From Penicillium oxalicum (lineage: Eukaryota; Ascomycota; Eurotiomycetes; Eurotiales; Aspergillaceae), in assembly GCF_001723175.1 (NCBI RefSeq), contig NC_064654.1, forward strand, positions 3,746,001 through 3,810,000: DNA of 64,000 nucleotides. The letters run 5' to 3'. The translations under genes were made by a program, and so were the position numbers. Of the stretch, positions 23,616 through 35,955 are shown piece after piece; the first letter of the stretch is position 1, and the number at the start of each line of letters is the position of its first letter. The notes under the pieces are model-generated. The model had not been told where the DNA came from. It ran no database searches and saw nothing but the letters and a program-made list of their open reading frames with translations.

Positions 23616-24666
23616 AGTGATCAGGCCAACTACTGATCACAAATAGAGATGCAGAATGTCAATGTTGGTTAGGTGCCATGCCGAGATTACCTCGTGAGAC
23701 TCGATCACGTGGCTGCCAACGGGTAAAACATCAGTCAGATTTGATCCACAAGTATCATTTGCTAGGCCGCTTCTCCGCAATTGAGTAACAACGCTGTTCC
23801 ATCTGAACTACTACGTAGTGTCCAGAAGACCAGAGTCTGTGCCCAACTAGATCACTCACCACACTAAGAAGCGAGGAGAATGCAGGAGACAATTTTCAGG
23901 ACCCAACGTCAAAGGCACTGGGTGCGCGCGGTCCTTAAAGGGAATCTAACACACGTCGAGTTTCCTGGCGATCATCTCGCACAAGCAACCAAACCCTCGC
24001 GTTACCTTGGCTCCAAATTTCAATGATTTGCTAGGATCTCTCTGCCTTGACACGGACCATAGAAAGATCAAGAAATGCCTCACCTATCTGTTTGGCTAAT
24101 GATTTAGATAGAATTGTTCACGAAATCACTCAACCTTTTCACGAAGCCGATAATGGTCCGGGCCGGATACAGGTATTCAGTGATGGCATTCCAAGGTATC
24201 TATAAAAATATTATCGAATAAGAAAGAAGCAACTCTTAAATTGACGTCTTTCCAGATTCTTGAAGGAGATGATGTATGGAACTGATCGTAAACCATCATG
24301 CAGATAGACATGCAGATTGAAATCAACTTCCCCGAACGATTGAGTAGACAGATCCAATCTCTTATTGCGACAATTATCATGAAACTAGACGCAAGAGGTA
24401 CGAGTGAGAGGATAGGTGAGAGGGCATGTCTATACTTTTGCTTATCCAGAATGGCTTCACTAGGTTAGAGCCCTGATTATCCACCTACAAATACCGTGGC
24501 TATTTGGTGTGTGTGCAAGGCATAAAATTCCTATAATGTAGTCGCTATGATTGACCTTTTCAAACCGAACAGGGCCTCACATTCCAAAGAATATGTTGTG
24601 TATCTGATTCCGCGTACCTGAATAGTACACTTGCATTGACAAGAACAGAGAGCCACCTCGCAGTCT
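23616..24666. other. Gene-free spacer
   Basis: 5' flank of the unknown gene and 3' flank of cutinase. No ORF of note, moderately AT-rich. Confidence 0.55.
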
Positions 24667-25650
24667 CTAGAATGAGGCTGCGAACTTGACCGCATTGGGA
24701 ACATCGACAGCATAGGTCAGATGGGAAGGCCCAATGAGAATGCCGTTCTTGCAGATATCGTCGAGCGCGTGACAAGCAGTAAAGACCCGTGCAGGTGAGA
24801 CACCCTTCATTGCTTGTCCTTTCACTGAGGTTTTTTTCCCGGTCATCAGTCATGAGCCTGCTACTTGGTACTCAAAGAGGGTGGGTTGTGTCTCTCTAAA
24901 CTTACGTGGGTCTCCGAAGAGCAGAACGCTTGAGATCCATCCGGCGGTGGTAGTGTCAAGTTGATTAATCGCATTATGAACGATTTGACAGCCTTGAGAG
25001 TACCCTGACGCGATCAATTTGGTACCGGGGCATTGCGCCTTTGCCGCTTTAATCTGACGTGCCCTGTATATTCATGATTAGTTCCATGGGCTTTGGTACA
25101 ATCTGCCAGGGTTATCACATGACATTCAACAAAACTTACATCTCGGCACTGCCACTGGGGTCTCCGCCAGCCAGATAACCTTGAACTGACGCAGAATAGC
25201 TGTTCACTCCTTGCACAGTGACTGATGCAGCACCGAACTGATCATCCATAGCATCAAACAGCGGAGGGCCAACCAAAACACCAACCTAAGTGTATGAAAA
25301 CGATCAATGTCACGTTTGGGATCTGGGGGCTTTGAAGCACATACGTTGCCTGGCTCCGAGGTACCACGGGCAAAGATCACTGTATATTTCTTACAAGTTC
25401 CACCGAGCTCGTTGTAGGTGGTCTGAGCCCCAGTCAAAGCTGCTAGAACCTTGTCAAACTCGGTGATGACCGACGCACCGGTTGTGACGGTTGTATCGAT
25501 CACAGGAATGTTGCTGAGGAGGATGCTCAAGAAGTTGTTGAACTCAGCCCCCCGCTCAACGAGACCAACATCCCTCCGTTCCTGAACTGGGACTGCAGAG
25601 ACTGCAACTCCCAGAGACAGCACAGAAAGGTAGTGAAGGCCGAGTCTCAT
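24667..25650 (-). CDS. Cutinase (CE5)
   Basis: Exons 5' to 3': 25345-25650, 25140-25285, 24906-25063, 24667-24824, giving 255 aa. Start chosen at 25650 because it gives a clean signal peptide (MRLGLHYLSVLSLGVAVSAVP); an upstream in-frame ATG at 25722 would precede it. The alpha/beta-hydrolase core has TVIFARGTSEPGN, the nucleophile elbow GYSQG, the catalytic Asp in CHALDDICKNG and the His in IGPSHLTY. Paired Cys residues match the two family disulphides (GGTCKK...AQCPG and CHALDDIC). It is a secreted serine esterase that hydrolyses plant cutin polyester. The last junction (acceptor at 24825) gives GDPLKGQAMKGV, slightly different from the usual GDPxxGQ, but the frame is clean. Confidence 0.93.
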
Positions 25651-28345
25651 TGTGTGAGTGATTTCAGCTGTGCGAAATTCAGCGTGAATACACACAGAAG
25701 TCTCGCACCTATTGGGCCTCATCTTATAGTCCCTCTCTACAAATTCACATGTAACTGTCTATGGTGAATGCCCTCAAACACACCGAGGTCATTCCGTTCA
25801 TCCGCATCTTTGCAGAAACCGCGCGGGCCAATTGTAAGAGCAGCTTTGGCGCCACGCGAGCGGAATCGACGAGTCTCGTCGTTGACTGTCACAATCTCCA
25901 CTTTCCCCGCCAACCTTAAAACCCCCCCGCCATTCGTCTTACCAGGAAAGTGCGGGGAGGTTACTGACCTGTTCCTTGATGGAACGTCGGACGAATGTGA
26001 CGAATTGGGGCGGTTCCGATTCCTGCAGCAAAGCTCGAATCCACCCAGTGGGCACAGGGGTAAGGTGATTCGCGTGTTCCATTCGCACTTGCCTAGCTGT
26101 CACCTAGGAACAGAAACTCTCGCGGGAGTACAACCTCCATCAAGTTAGAGGCCAAGGTCTGATTGTTGAACCAACAGAAAGCTAATCCCGCATACAACCG
26201 ACACCGCTACGTATCTAGATCACTGCATCGCCTTAATTCTATACGGATTAGTCATAGTTGTCAGAATCCAGTCTTAAGCCTTGAGTGTCATGCATCCTGG
26301 TCGCCGCGGGTGATATTCAGGCCCTGGAAGCAGATCTGGCTTGTGATTGTGTCCAGAAACATCCATCTCAAGAGGAGTCAAACCAAAGTCTATCGAAAAT
26401 TATCATGAGCGAACAATTGCGGAAACTTAACCTTTTTGGCCCGGCGAGGTTGAGATGAGGTGGATACACTTCGCGATCAACACGACCTCAAGTCGAAACA
26501 TTTCCTCGCAAAATTAAGGCATGGTTCCAAAACGAATAAGGTGCATGCCTTGAATTTCATGGTGCAGGCTCTCGTTTTACTGTGAATTCGCTGTTCGATC
26601 CAGGTCTCCATCCGACATTGACTCGAGCGGAAAACCGCGCGCCAAGAAAAAGCCGAGGGGGCACATCGAAATCTTCCGGATCTGGAAAGCCTGGCATCCA
26701 CTGGAACTGAGAGACATGGAGTCTTCAAAGTGGCCTGACTAAAATGGGTTCTGTCTAATCGCGGTTTCGGCAATGCGTTTCTTCGGGAGTTGGAAGCCAG
26801 ACCGAAATTACGCTTCGACACTGGTAGGACGACCATTGGCTGCGGAGCCTCAGGCGTCACGAGATCTAGCCACGCCAGCCCACGGGCGGTTCTTCGACAG
26901 GCGGAAGATCTTTACCGAGAGATTTTCGGAAATTTCGATCCCGCGATCATGGAGTCATGCAGCCAAATCGAGTCCCTGAGACGCTGGTGGGGTTCAACAC
27001 GGTACTGCACAACAGCCGATCAAGCCCAACCGATGGAGACAAACACAAATACTTGAATTCTCATAATGGGTAAGGGGAGTAGAATCCTCCCCCGCATCGT
27101 ACAACAGTTTTGGAAATAATTGTCGGTCTCGTCAAAATAGGGCCCAGGATGAATCAAATACATCAGACCGAATCGTGGAGGACAACTGTGAAAGAATACG
27201 CGGGAGTGTGAAAGTCTGCTGGAAGTTTTGAAGTTGAGCATGGAGAAATCAGAAAGCCACTTCAATCCTGTATCATACCTTGAACGGCGGGCTATCTCGT
27301 TCGGGGGCCACTTGCTCAATCAAGGACAAGGTTTGACCATGTCATTTTGCACGGCTCTTTGGAGTGGCTTACGCCGGCACTAAACATGGTCTGAGAGTGC
27401 GTTCATACTCTGCACATTTTCACGTCTCCCATAGCTGTGGGATAAAGTTTGAAGACGAATAGAGCGTTATGCACTACTTGCTCTTAGACGCGAACATGTG
27501 ATACCTTGTACCCAAGAGGACATTCCTAGCACGGAACCCTACTCCCTAAAGAGCCGGGAGATCTAGTGTGGGCAAATCCATAGAAAGAGAGAAAAAAAAA
27601 GAGATGAAGCTATTCGTGATCCACTCACGCAATCCTCAGGTATAGACGGTACACAAGTTCGAGTTCAGTACGATATCAGTTGCACAGGCCGACTTTCGAA
27701 AAGATCCAACGATCGGTAGGGAATGTGCCCCGGGGTTCAGGCAGGATTTTAGGAGCGCAAGTTGAAGTGGGATTAGAAAGCTCTTATCGACTCATAGACT
27801 ACTGACATCGCGCTACTCCATCCATCTCACGACGTACAGCGCTTTTCCGATGGCTCCTCACACTCGAGCCTAGGCCTTGGTCCACTGGTCGAATAGTCAA
27901 TAAGGGCATTTCCATGCGCTGTACTCTGTACGATCAGGACTGAAGTGTTGTATAAACAAACATCAACACTGGATTTTGAACTGGCTCCCAATGAGTATCC
28001 AATAAAAGTTGCGAATGCGAGGGGGAATTGCAGTGACCCCGTACTGGAAGGACGCGATACTAGATGGCCCATATCAAGTTCATGGCTCCTCTTTCCGACG
28101 CAGGGATTCCCTGGTAACAATACCAGAAAACGTTAAGAGAGGCAGAAGGATTGTGTACCGACCCAAACATTCTCACTGAATGGACGGCAGCTACATTCGC
28201 GTCCTTTCAAGTCATTTCGAGTCTGTTTCACGCATGCCCTGATTATTCGTCAAGCTGGACCTTGGGAAAGATTAAAAATCGTCACGCCTGATTCCTGTCG
28301 AAAGTAGCTCGAGACTTTGCATTCAAATGTTCGTCCAACGCTTAG
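25651..28345. other. Gene-poor stretch, 2.7 kb
   Basis: Several overlapping 60-127 codon ORFs on both strands, none with motifs or intron-extended continuation. It includes the cutinase promoter on the left and the 3' flank of the CFEM gene on the right. I see no gene, RNA or repeat that I can support. Confidence 0.5.
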
Positions 28346-29005
28346 TTACGATCGAACGACTAGTATGTGTTCCAAGCGAGGAAGTCGGTCGACATTTGGG
28401 GTGAAAAGTGCGTGTGTGAAGGCACCATGTGAAGGCAAATTCGTGACAGTGGGACTAGCGGTCGCGACCACGCTAGATGAGAAGACCGTTGTTGATGAAG
28501 CCGGTCGCGTAGCGGTCGCCATGGGCGCAGACGACTTTGGCGGCGTGGGAATGGACACTCCTGCCGAGCCACAGAAAGATCGGGCAAAGTCGATTGTTTC
28601 TGGTTGGCAGGCAGATTTAGCTTCATACATCCCAATCCCCTCAGTCAAGACTTGCATGATATCCCCGAGGCCGCGCTTACTTTGCTTATTGTCCCCGCTG
28701 CAAGAGGTCGTGAGGCAGGAGTTGATGTCGGTGAAGAAGGAATCTTTGGTGCAGATACATTTTGCATCAGTCACACTACATCCCGCCGATGCAATCGCTC
28801 GAAATGCGCACGAGATCTACATTGAAGCTTGGTGTCAGCGACGCATATTCTACCTCTCATGGCTAGTGTCGAGTTGATGGGGAGCCGTTCTGAACGTGGG
28901 TGTTGAATGTCGGAACAAACGTACTGCGCAGAACGGGAGCTGGGTGAGATCCTGCGCAACGGCTAACCCAGCCACAATCAAGATGGAAGCGATCGAGATC
29001 TTCAT
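28346..29005 (-). CDS. Secreted CFEM-domain protein
   Basis: Exons 5' to 3': 28925-29005, 28681-28816, 28346-28599, giving 156 aa. Signal peptide MKISIASILIVAGLAVAQ. The CFEM domain (about 20-85) shows the eight-Cys pattern: LPFCAISCAF, AGCSVTDAKCICT, SCLTTSCSG, FARSFCGSAG, with the axial-ligand Asp in TDAKC. Intron 2 also has an open reading frame; splicing it (28600-28680) restores the usual spacing to the last Cys (GDNKQKTIDFARSFC), which is why it was chosen. A Ser/Thr/Pro-rich tail follows, but the C-terminus (RLPRLEHILVVRS) lacks a convincing GPI hydrophobic segment. CFEM proteins bind haem or act at the wall; this one is probably soluble or wall-trapped. Confidence 0.82.
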
Positions 29006-30279
29006 GTTGCTCAGGATGGAATCTTTCGTGTGTTGACCTCCCAGCTGGGCTTGGGTTGGGCTTGTGTGCGGACTGTTGTTCACTTGAAATCTTTACAAGG
29101 GATAAGTCACGCTTTCAATGGAATCCTTTCGTGGCCGGGGCTAGCAACAACCTTTATCGATCTGTTCGTTTTTTACCGTCCTCCTGAAATGGGCCAAGAT
29201 TCTCACATTGTTCCTCCGTGTCCGACGCGGGTAGCGGAGGAATTCTGGCGGACGAATTGGTCTGGAAGCTCAGCATCGATCTCATCTGCAAAGGGGTCCA
29301 TGGATCCAAGCGGAAAAGAAGATCACGATCGTGGTTGTAAAACCGGGTCAGGTCAAGATCTGGCTTGTGGCGCAGTCCTGATAGGCTATCCATTCTATGA
29401 GGGTCATTCTCCAGCAGGGAAATGGATCGCTCGATCTGCGACAGGGTCAACTTGGACGACGTCATCTAGTTTGACCTTCCCTTCATCGCGGCTGCGACGG
29501 CCGATGGTGGGGGATCCTCCCGGGAGTCCGATGATTCGCCTATCTGGAGGAAAATGTCCCGGACTCAGCCCGCATTGGCTTGTCAAAGAATGTCCCGCTG
29601 GGTACGGATGGAAGCGCGATCCAGCCCGGTTGTGTTGGTTGCTGCTTTATAGAGCCCAAGGCATTCGACAACCTTAGGCCGACACATGACATGGCCATCT
29701 GCCCCTGTTTAACCTCCAAAAGTGTCTCAGTCGAGCGTCATTCCTGTCCGCAGTTTGGAAGGTTTGCGATCTGTCGGCTTTTGGAAGTCGCAAAATCCGC
29801 AATGGACAATCGGTCCCGGTCGGCACTCGGGAATGAAGTTGGTGCGAGGCCGACGTGGACGGTGACCGGGCACTGGTCGACACTAAGGTTGGGCAGGACT
29901 GTGTAGAAATATACATTCCATCGCCGGATAGATCCATGTGGACGCCCACTCCAGCTCCACTAGTACCTTAGGGCTTCATGCGTCTTCACTTCTAAATTCT
30001 CAGGTTGCGATGGACAGGAGCCCTGCCGGTCACGGATGGACGTCTCTTCTGCTCCACAGAAATGCCGTTATATATACGTACAACCCCGCAGGACGGATTA
30101 CAGACGAAGCCTGGAAGCTTATAATTCGCGAAGCGACCTCCTGATATCGACAAATGACTCTTTGGGCCTGGTGATTTCAACTCATCTAGGTAGACCAATT
30201 TGACCCGTCCCCTCGCACTGGTGGGCGATCTGTCAAGCAAGGAGCAAAAACACACGGCGATGAGATTCAATCGTTTCTC
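29006..30279. other. Gene-free spacer
   Basis: CFEM promoter and muramidase 3' flank. ORFs of up to 215 codons on the + strand (29030-29677) have no motif, are composition-driven, and are overlapped by - strand ORFs. None accepted. Confidence 0.5.
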
Positions 30280-31059
30280 CTAGCCCCGGGCAAACGTCTG
30301 GAGAGCAGCCTCGCTTCCATTCCAGATGTCCGAGTCGCCGCCATACGCATACGAGTCCGAGTTTTGCCAGAAGCTTTGATATGGCCAGCCACCGGGGATG
30401 GTACCGACGGAGCTTGAGTAGCGGGCCAACACCAGCGGATAGTCTTGGCTGAAGGCTGAACTACCCCCGGTGCAAGTGTTCCACCAGTCGGCCGTGGTGT
30501 AGATCATTGGGTAGCGACCAGTTGCACTCTTGTAGGTCTCACCAAAGTCCTTCACCCATGCGACCATGGACGATGCGCTGAGGCCGTAGCAGGTAGACCC
30601 GTAGGGATTGTACTCGATATCTAGCATGCCTGGCAGGGTAATGCCGTCGCCGGACCAGCCTCCCCCGTGAGCCAGGAAGAACTTGGCCTGGGTGGCCCCG
30701 GAGCTGGTATCAGGGCGGGCGAAGTGATAACCACCGCGAATGAGACCAGCTGAGGTCGCGCCCGTGTAGTGACTGGAGAAGCTGCTGTCGGTGTAGGTGG
30801 TGCCCTCGGTGGCCTGCAATCGGTCACGTGCATCAGCTCATGTCCCTTGCAGCTTTGAAGATTCAACCCCATCGATTTGTCCTGCTTGGAGCCCGCCCAT
30901 CTTCACTTGACTGACCTTGATGATGACGAACCGGGCCCCCGAAGAGTAAGCACCAGCAAAGTTGACCGTGCCTTGATATCCCGAGATGTCAAAGCCTTGC
31001 ACACTGGCCTCAGCAACACCCGCGACGGCAGCGAGGAAAGAGACGACGGAGCCTTTCAT
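30280..31059 (-). CDS. GH25 muramidase (Chalaropsis-type lysozyme)
   Basis: Exons 30916-31059 and 30280-30813, 225 aa. A signal peptide (MKGSVVSFLAAVAGVAEA) is followed by a single GH25 domain: VQGFDISGYQG (first catalytic-site Asp), FVIIKATEGTTY, GYHFARP, and MLDIEYNPYG carrying the Asp-x-Glu pair of the active site. QSFWQNSDSYAYGGDSDIWNG closes the domain. GH25 enzymes cut the beta-1,4 bond between MurNAc and GlcNAc of bacterial peptidoglycan, so this secreted protein probably attacks bacteria. No binding module is attached. The family is mainly bacterial and phage-borne, so an old transfer is plausible, but the gene has a normal fungal intron. Confidence 0.92.
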
Positions 31060-33451
31060 GTTCCCAGTTGAGATTCGTTTTCCGATCTTTGTTTTTCCTC
31101 GAAGCTTGATAGTTCTGTTGGCCATTGGCGAGGGGCCATCCGTCCTCTTTAAATGTTACGAAGAGCGAAAGCCAACCTGAGCACGTCTTTGTCCCTCCTT
31201 GGCGAGATTTTACGCGAATCTTCATCCAGTGCCGACCCTACGCTAGAGACAGGGATCGACGTCTCCGTGGACCACAACGTCACATCCAAGAGGAGAGCGA
31301 TACGAGAGTTTGAGGCCCATTTAGGTATTCACCGAGGTTGATCAGGATCCATGCGCGTGGAGAGTGGGGGTTAGTGGTTCTGCAAGGAAAAAGAAAGGAA
31401 GAATAAGTCGGGCAAACCAGAACCAACTGCTTGCACAGATGACAGAAGTGACCATCTGTGATTCGCGATGATGCCCCGTCCGCGTTGAGCTTCGTTGGAT
31501 GCAACTGTCCCCCTCTTATTTCTTATAATCAAAGTTTGTGGCTGACTGACGGATCCGCCATCATGCCTCTGATGTATGTTTTGGGTCAAAAAGTGGTGTT
31601 TATCTGTTTATGAGTGTGGTGGCGGGCTCCATGGCCTACTGGTTGTTCGTCCACGACGGTAGCTGAGTCTATGATTAAAGTACATGGAATTCTAGACCAT
31701 CTGACGATTGTCAAAATATGGCGGAACACTGGCATATTTGAACTTCTACCAAGTTGGACCTTCCCGTTGGCTATACGTCCGCCTCTCCATTTCTGATGCT
31801 GATGGACACAACTTCCCTGATGCTCGTGAATATCGATGCGGGATAGATGACCCAGGAAGCCTAGGGGGGCCACGCGAAAGCTTGTCGAGATGAGAATGGG
31901 CCCCCGCCTCCTGTCTGCCGTGTCGATGTGCATTCTACCTTGACCTTCCGGATCGGTCCGTGGCATGTCGGACTCCGCGATCCAGGAGCCTCTGCCCGGT
32001 GCAGGACGAGGGGTATTGGCCATTCCAGTCTCTCAAAAGTCCCGATCTTCGTACTCCCCATTTCCTTTTAGATTTCTCCTATCTTTGATCACTCATGAAA
32101 CAGCGATAGTGGGCAATGACCCGCCTTCCGGATCAAGCCACGCGGGTTTCTGAGTGGATGGGAGGGTCCGCGGAAGTCTTCAGACGTGATGGTGGTCCCA
32201 CTCAAGATGGGAGATCCTTAGTACCGTGCGATGGAGATTCTGATTGCGATTGGAGGCCCCGTCCGAGTGAAGTTGCAGCGGCAGCTGAAGAACCGAGCAT
32301 ACACACAGAAAATTCTGGCAACGCTTCAGATTGGATGCGACGAAAGGGCCATCCTGACGGAAGATCTATCTCTTCAGGAACGCGAGGTGCGCATCGAAGG
32401 GCTTTGGAGAGGAGTCGAAATCTGGAAAAGCATCGAACCAGAACGTGGCTCGGTAATGAGCCAAACAGTTTGCGGGGGCCAGAAGCAAGAGGAGTATAAG
32501 TACCAAGCCATGGAGGTCGGTGCCTCCAGTGTGTACCATTAGGATTGCCTTTTTATGATTAAATCATAATTCGCCCTTCCTTGCCACTTCCAAGTACAGG
32601 GGTCGTTCTGCCGGGCCCGTACCTCCAATGTATTCCTACATGTAGAGCTGTGACTCCCTCGCCCGTACCATCCTCCGTATTTCTTGACCTCATACCATTA
32701 GATGGGGCACTACACAATGCATTATTGGGAACCTTACTACCAGTGTTGCAGACGTGACTTTGGCCTCGGAATCTTCATCAAGACGTGAATTGAAACACAG
32801 CACAGCACCATGGATGTTTATCTGTTGGACTTCAACAAGTCAACCGCCGCCAATGAACGGAGTCAAAAGTGATCATGCTCAAACCTCAAGAACCGAAGAC
32901 TTACCCGGCGTTGATCCTTGACTCGAGAGAATCCAACCCCCGAGCTCACGAAATCATGCAAGAAATCAGGAATCACGAGACGTCACGGCCCGCTGCCACA
33001 GTAAACTTTTCGCCTGCGCCTCATCGTCCTTGCCCCTTCCCTCTTTCCCCACAACATGAATCGGATCGATGGTTGATGGTTGATGATTGACAGCTGGTCT
33101 CTTTCTTGAAGAGACATGCTAGAACTCGATCAGACGGCGATTATCGTATTTCCTAGACTGTCAGACCCGCCGCAGCGAGCTATTTCCTTGCTTGGTGACT
33201 CCACAGAAAAGATCCTTCGCCGCAAACTCATTCGTCTACTGGAGCTGCCCGCTCTCTCATCTTTGTCGATAGTGTTCTTGGCCGGAGAGTGTTTTTTTTT
33301 TCTCTTTCTTTTCCATCCTTTTCACCAAAGGAAACGAGAACTTTCCCCTTTTTTCCCCCTCTCAAATTTTCCCTGAGACGCGCCCACACGGGATCGGAGC
33401 CCCGACAATGGCTTGCGGCCCCAGCCGCCTTCTCTCTCCTCGCTCCTCACC
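31060..33451. other. Divergent spacer, 2.4 kb
   Basis: Shared upstream region of the muramidase (-) and the Zn2Cys6 regulator (+). The 33270-33450 part is pyrimidine-rich, as in a fungal leader before a start codon. ORFs here (for example 31586-32023 on -, 32116-32499 on +) have no motif. No gene supported. Confidence 0.5.
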
Positions 33452-35587
33452 ATGACGAGCAAGGACTTTCGCGATCAGCTTGGCAAATTCCGCCTCGAGT
33501 CCCCCAACCATGCCTTGTTGCCAGTGACATGGTCGCAGCCCTCTGCAAATGCGATACCCAAGTCATCCCCTCATGGGGGACACCATCCGTCCCCCGTTTC
33601 ACCGTTGACACGCCCACCACCGTCCACACCACACTTGCCCCCACCACCGTCCGACTCAGTGTCGCCTCTTGACTCGACGGTCGCAACACCCACGGCCTCT
33701 ACACGTAGTAAGCGCGTCTCGACCGCATGCGACTTTTGCCGCAAACGAAAGAAAAAATGCGACTTTCGATACCCAAACTGCTCGGCGTGCACGCGTGCGG
33801 GGGTACGCTGTACCATCCCCCCGCCGGGGCCACAGGTCGCGAGTGCCTCGGTGCCTCGCGATCAACTGGAGACTCTCCAAAATCGCGTCCAGTGGCTGGA
33901 AGAGGTGGTGCGCCGTAAAGTTGGCATCTCGGTGGCTGATCTAGCTACAGGCTCACCTGTGGACGCCGGGTCAGATCCGGACTGGTGGTATCGAGTGCCA
34001 GCAATGATCGCTTCGAGTGCAACTCGCTCGTCTCTCGCGCCACCACTACCATTGTCCACGCCATCCGCAAAGGCCACCACGACTACGCTCAGCCCCGTCG
34101 GGAACCATTCGACCCCAACACCGCCTGGGCTAGCAGCGATCGCGACCGAACCCCCCATGGGAGTTGGTGTCGAGCTGCCTAACGTGGGCGAGATTCTGCG
34201 CGACCAGTTGGAGAATCGTCGCCCGTCGGTCGCAAGACCTGCCGTTGCACCTCGGGTTCTCCGTCTGTCCTCTCTGGAAGAAGTGGAACGAGTTGCAGGT
34301 CAATACTTTGACAGCATCGGGTATCAGTATCCGTTCCTGTCCCGCCCAGAGTTCTTCGGTCATCTCAGACATATCTATATGGGCGGTGTGCCTGCACCGG
34401 AGGTCCACAATACCTATCACATAATCATTGCCATTGCCCTGTTGATCGGGTCGGCAGAGTCGGCTCAAGCAGCCGACTTCTACCGTGCTAGCCAGGAGAC
34501 CCTTCCCCATGCTCTGCAAAATGAGGATCTTCCCTCGATCCGGGCTCTTCTCGGACTGGCCTTGTATTCCATGTTCGCCACGTCCGGTCCGAGTATATGG
34601 CACGTCCTAGGAGCCACCCTGCGACTGGCAATCAGCCTGGGCTTACACAAGGCTCGGCCGTATCCGAGCCTGATGGAAGAGGAGATGGCCAAGCGTGCTT
34701 TTTGGAGTCTATATAACCTGGATCGTCTGATTGCCAGTACTCTGGGCCGGCCTTTGGGGATCTCTGACGACGACATTAGTGTTGGACTGCCTCGGGAGCT
34801 GAACGAAGATGGGTTGGAAGCGCCCGGGGCCAGCACTATGACGATTCCCCTTCAAGTCATTCGTCTTCGACGGATCTTTTCCCGCATCTATCACTACCGT
34901 AAGTCTTCCTTCTTGCTTTCTGCCCTTTCTAGTTTGGGACGAGATAATTTGTTTCCGCCTGTTGTTTGGATCTGTGGCTTTCGATGCTGATGTTGATCGC
35001 CATGCCCGCGCCGCCCCTTTCAGTATATAGCAATCTCCCCCAGCCATCTGCGGAAGAGGTTGCCGCCACACTAGGAGAGTTTCGCCGAGAAGTCGACGAC
35101 TGGCGTGTTTCGGCTCCGGTGTATCCGTCGGCTCTTCTCTACTCGACTTCATACTATGATTATCTGTATTACACAACCTTGCTGTTGATGTATCGTCCGA
35201 GCCCTCGTAATCCCACCCCGGACACACTGAGCATCGTGAGCTGCGGAGATTCCAGCATACAGGTGATTCGATCGTACTGGGACAGCTACTCCGTCGGCAA
35301 ACTCAAGTGGATCTGGTTGACCCTGAGTCAGGTTTACTTTGCCGGCATCACCATCCTTTGGTGCTTGGAACAAAATGCCCGGTGTCTCCATGCGTCTCGC
35401 CCGGCTCCCTGGCACCCGGATGAACAAGTGATGCGACGGGCGATCCAAGCGGTGGTTGTTCTTCTGGAGCAATTCGGTAAGCGACGACCCGGCGTGGATC
35501 GATTGGCAGAGACCTTTCGGCACCAAAGTACGATGATCTTCAGCCAAATGGCATATCGTCAGCAACAGCAGCAGCAGCAACAACAAC

Positions 35588-35622
<35 letters not shown>

Positions 35623-35661
35623 CAACACAACAACAACAACAAAACAACAACAAACAACAAC

Positions 35662-35700
<39 letters not shown>

Positions 35701-35955
35701 CCACCACCGCAGGCCTTGTTGCAGCCGGCATATCGTCAGCCTCCGCAAAATCCACCAAATCTTCTTCCCCCGCAACTTCCCGTGACACTCGCTCCTCCGC
35801 CTCCGCCCCCGGTTCCGCTGGCCCCCGTGCTCGATGATGTGCTGCTGGTCGATGGCAGTGGCGCGATGCCCATGATTGACCCGCAAATGGCCGAACAACT
35901 GTACTATTCCTACAATTGGTTTCAAGAGGAGATGGCAAGTTACTATACCCTTTGA
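33452..35955 (+). CDS. Zn2Cys6 transcription factor with fungal-specific regulatory domain
   Basis: Exons 33452-34898 and 35024-35955, 792 aa. The start is the ATG of MTSKDFRDQL. A Pro/Ser-rich N-terminus is followed by a binuclear zinc cluster at 93-120 with Cys93, 96, 103, 110, 113 and 120 (CDFCRKRKKKC...C..C......C) and a basic run. A short coiled coil (DQLETLQNRVQWLEEVV, about 133-150) presumably gives dimerisation. The Fungal_trans regulatory domain covers roughly 290-600 (YFDSIGYQYPFLSRPEFF, SMFATSGPSIWHVLGATLRLAISLGLH, AFWSLYNLDRLIASTLGRPLGI). Near the C-terminus a CAA-type repeat codes for Gln, Thr and Asn tracts, then a Pro-rich stretch. It is a nuclear DNA-binding regulator; its target pathway cannot be read from the sequence. 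Confidence 0.93.
35562..35702 (+). repeat. CAA/CAG microsatellite inside the regulator gene
   Basis: About 140 bp of CAA/CAG units broken by short phase changes, so the same repeat is read as Gln, then Thr (ACA), then Asn (AAC), Thr, Asn, and Gln again, with the reading frame restored at the end. Confidence 0.95.

Noticed and set aside
24831..24841. Short A/T run near the cutinase exon 4 as a frameshift
   Set aside because: The run lies inside the intron, and the frame through the CTCAG acceptor is intact to the catalytic His.
29030..29677. + strand ORF of 215 codons between CFEM and muramidase genes
   Set aside because: No motif, no signal, no conserved-looking block, and overlapped by other open frames. 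Typical chance ORF.
31586..32023. - strand ORF of 145 codons upstream of the muramidase
   Set aside because: Composition and lack of motifs suggest chance. No splice-linked extension found.
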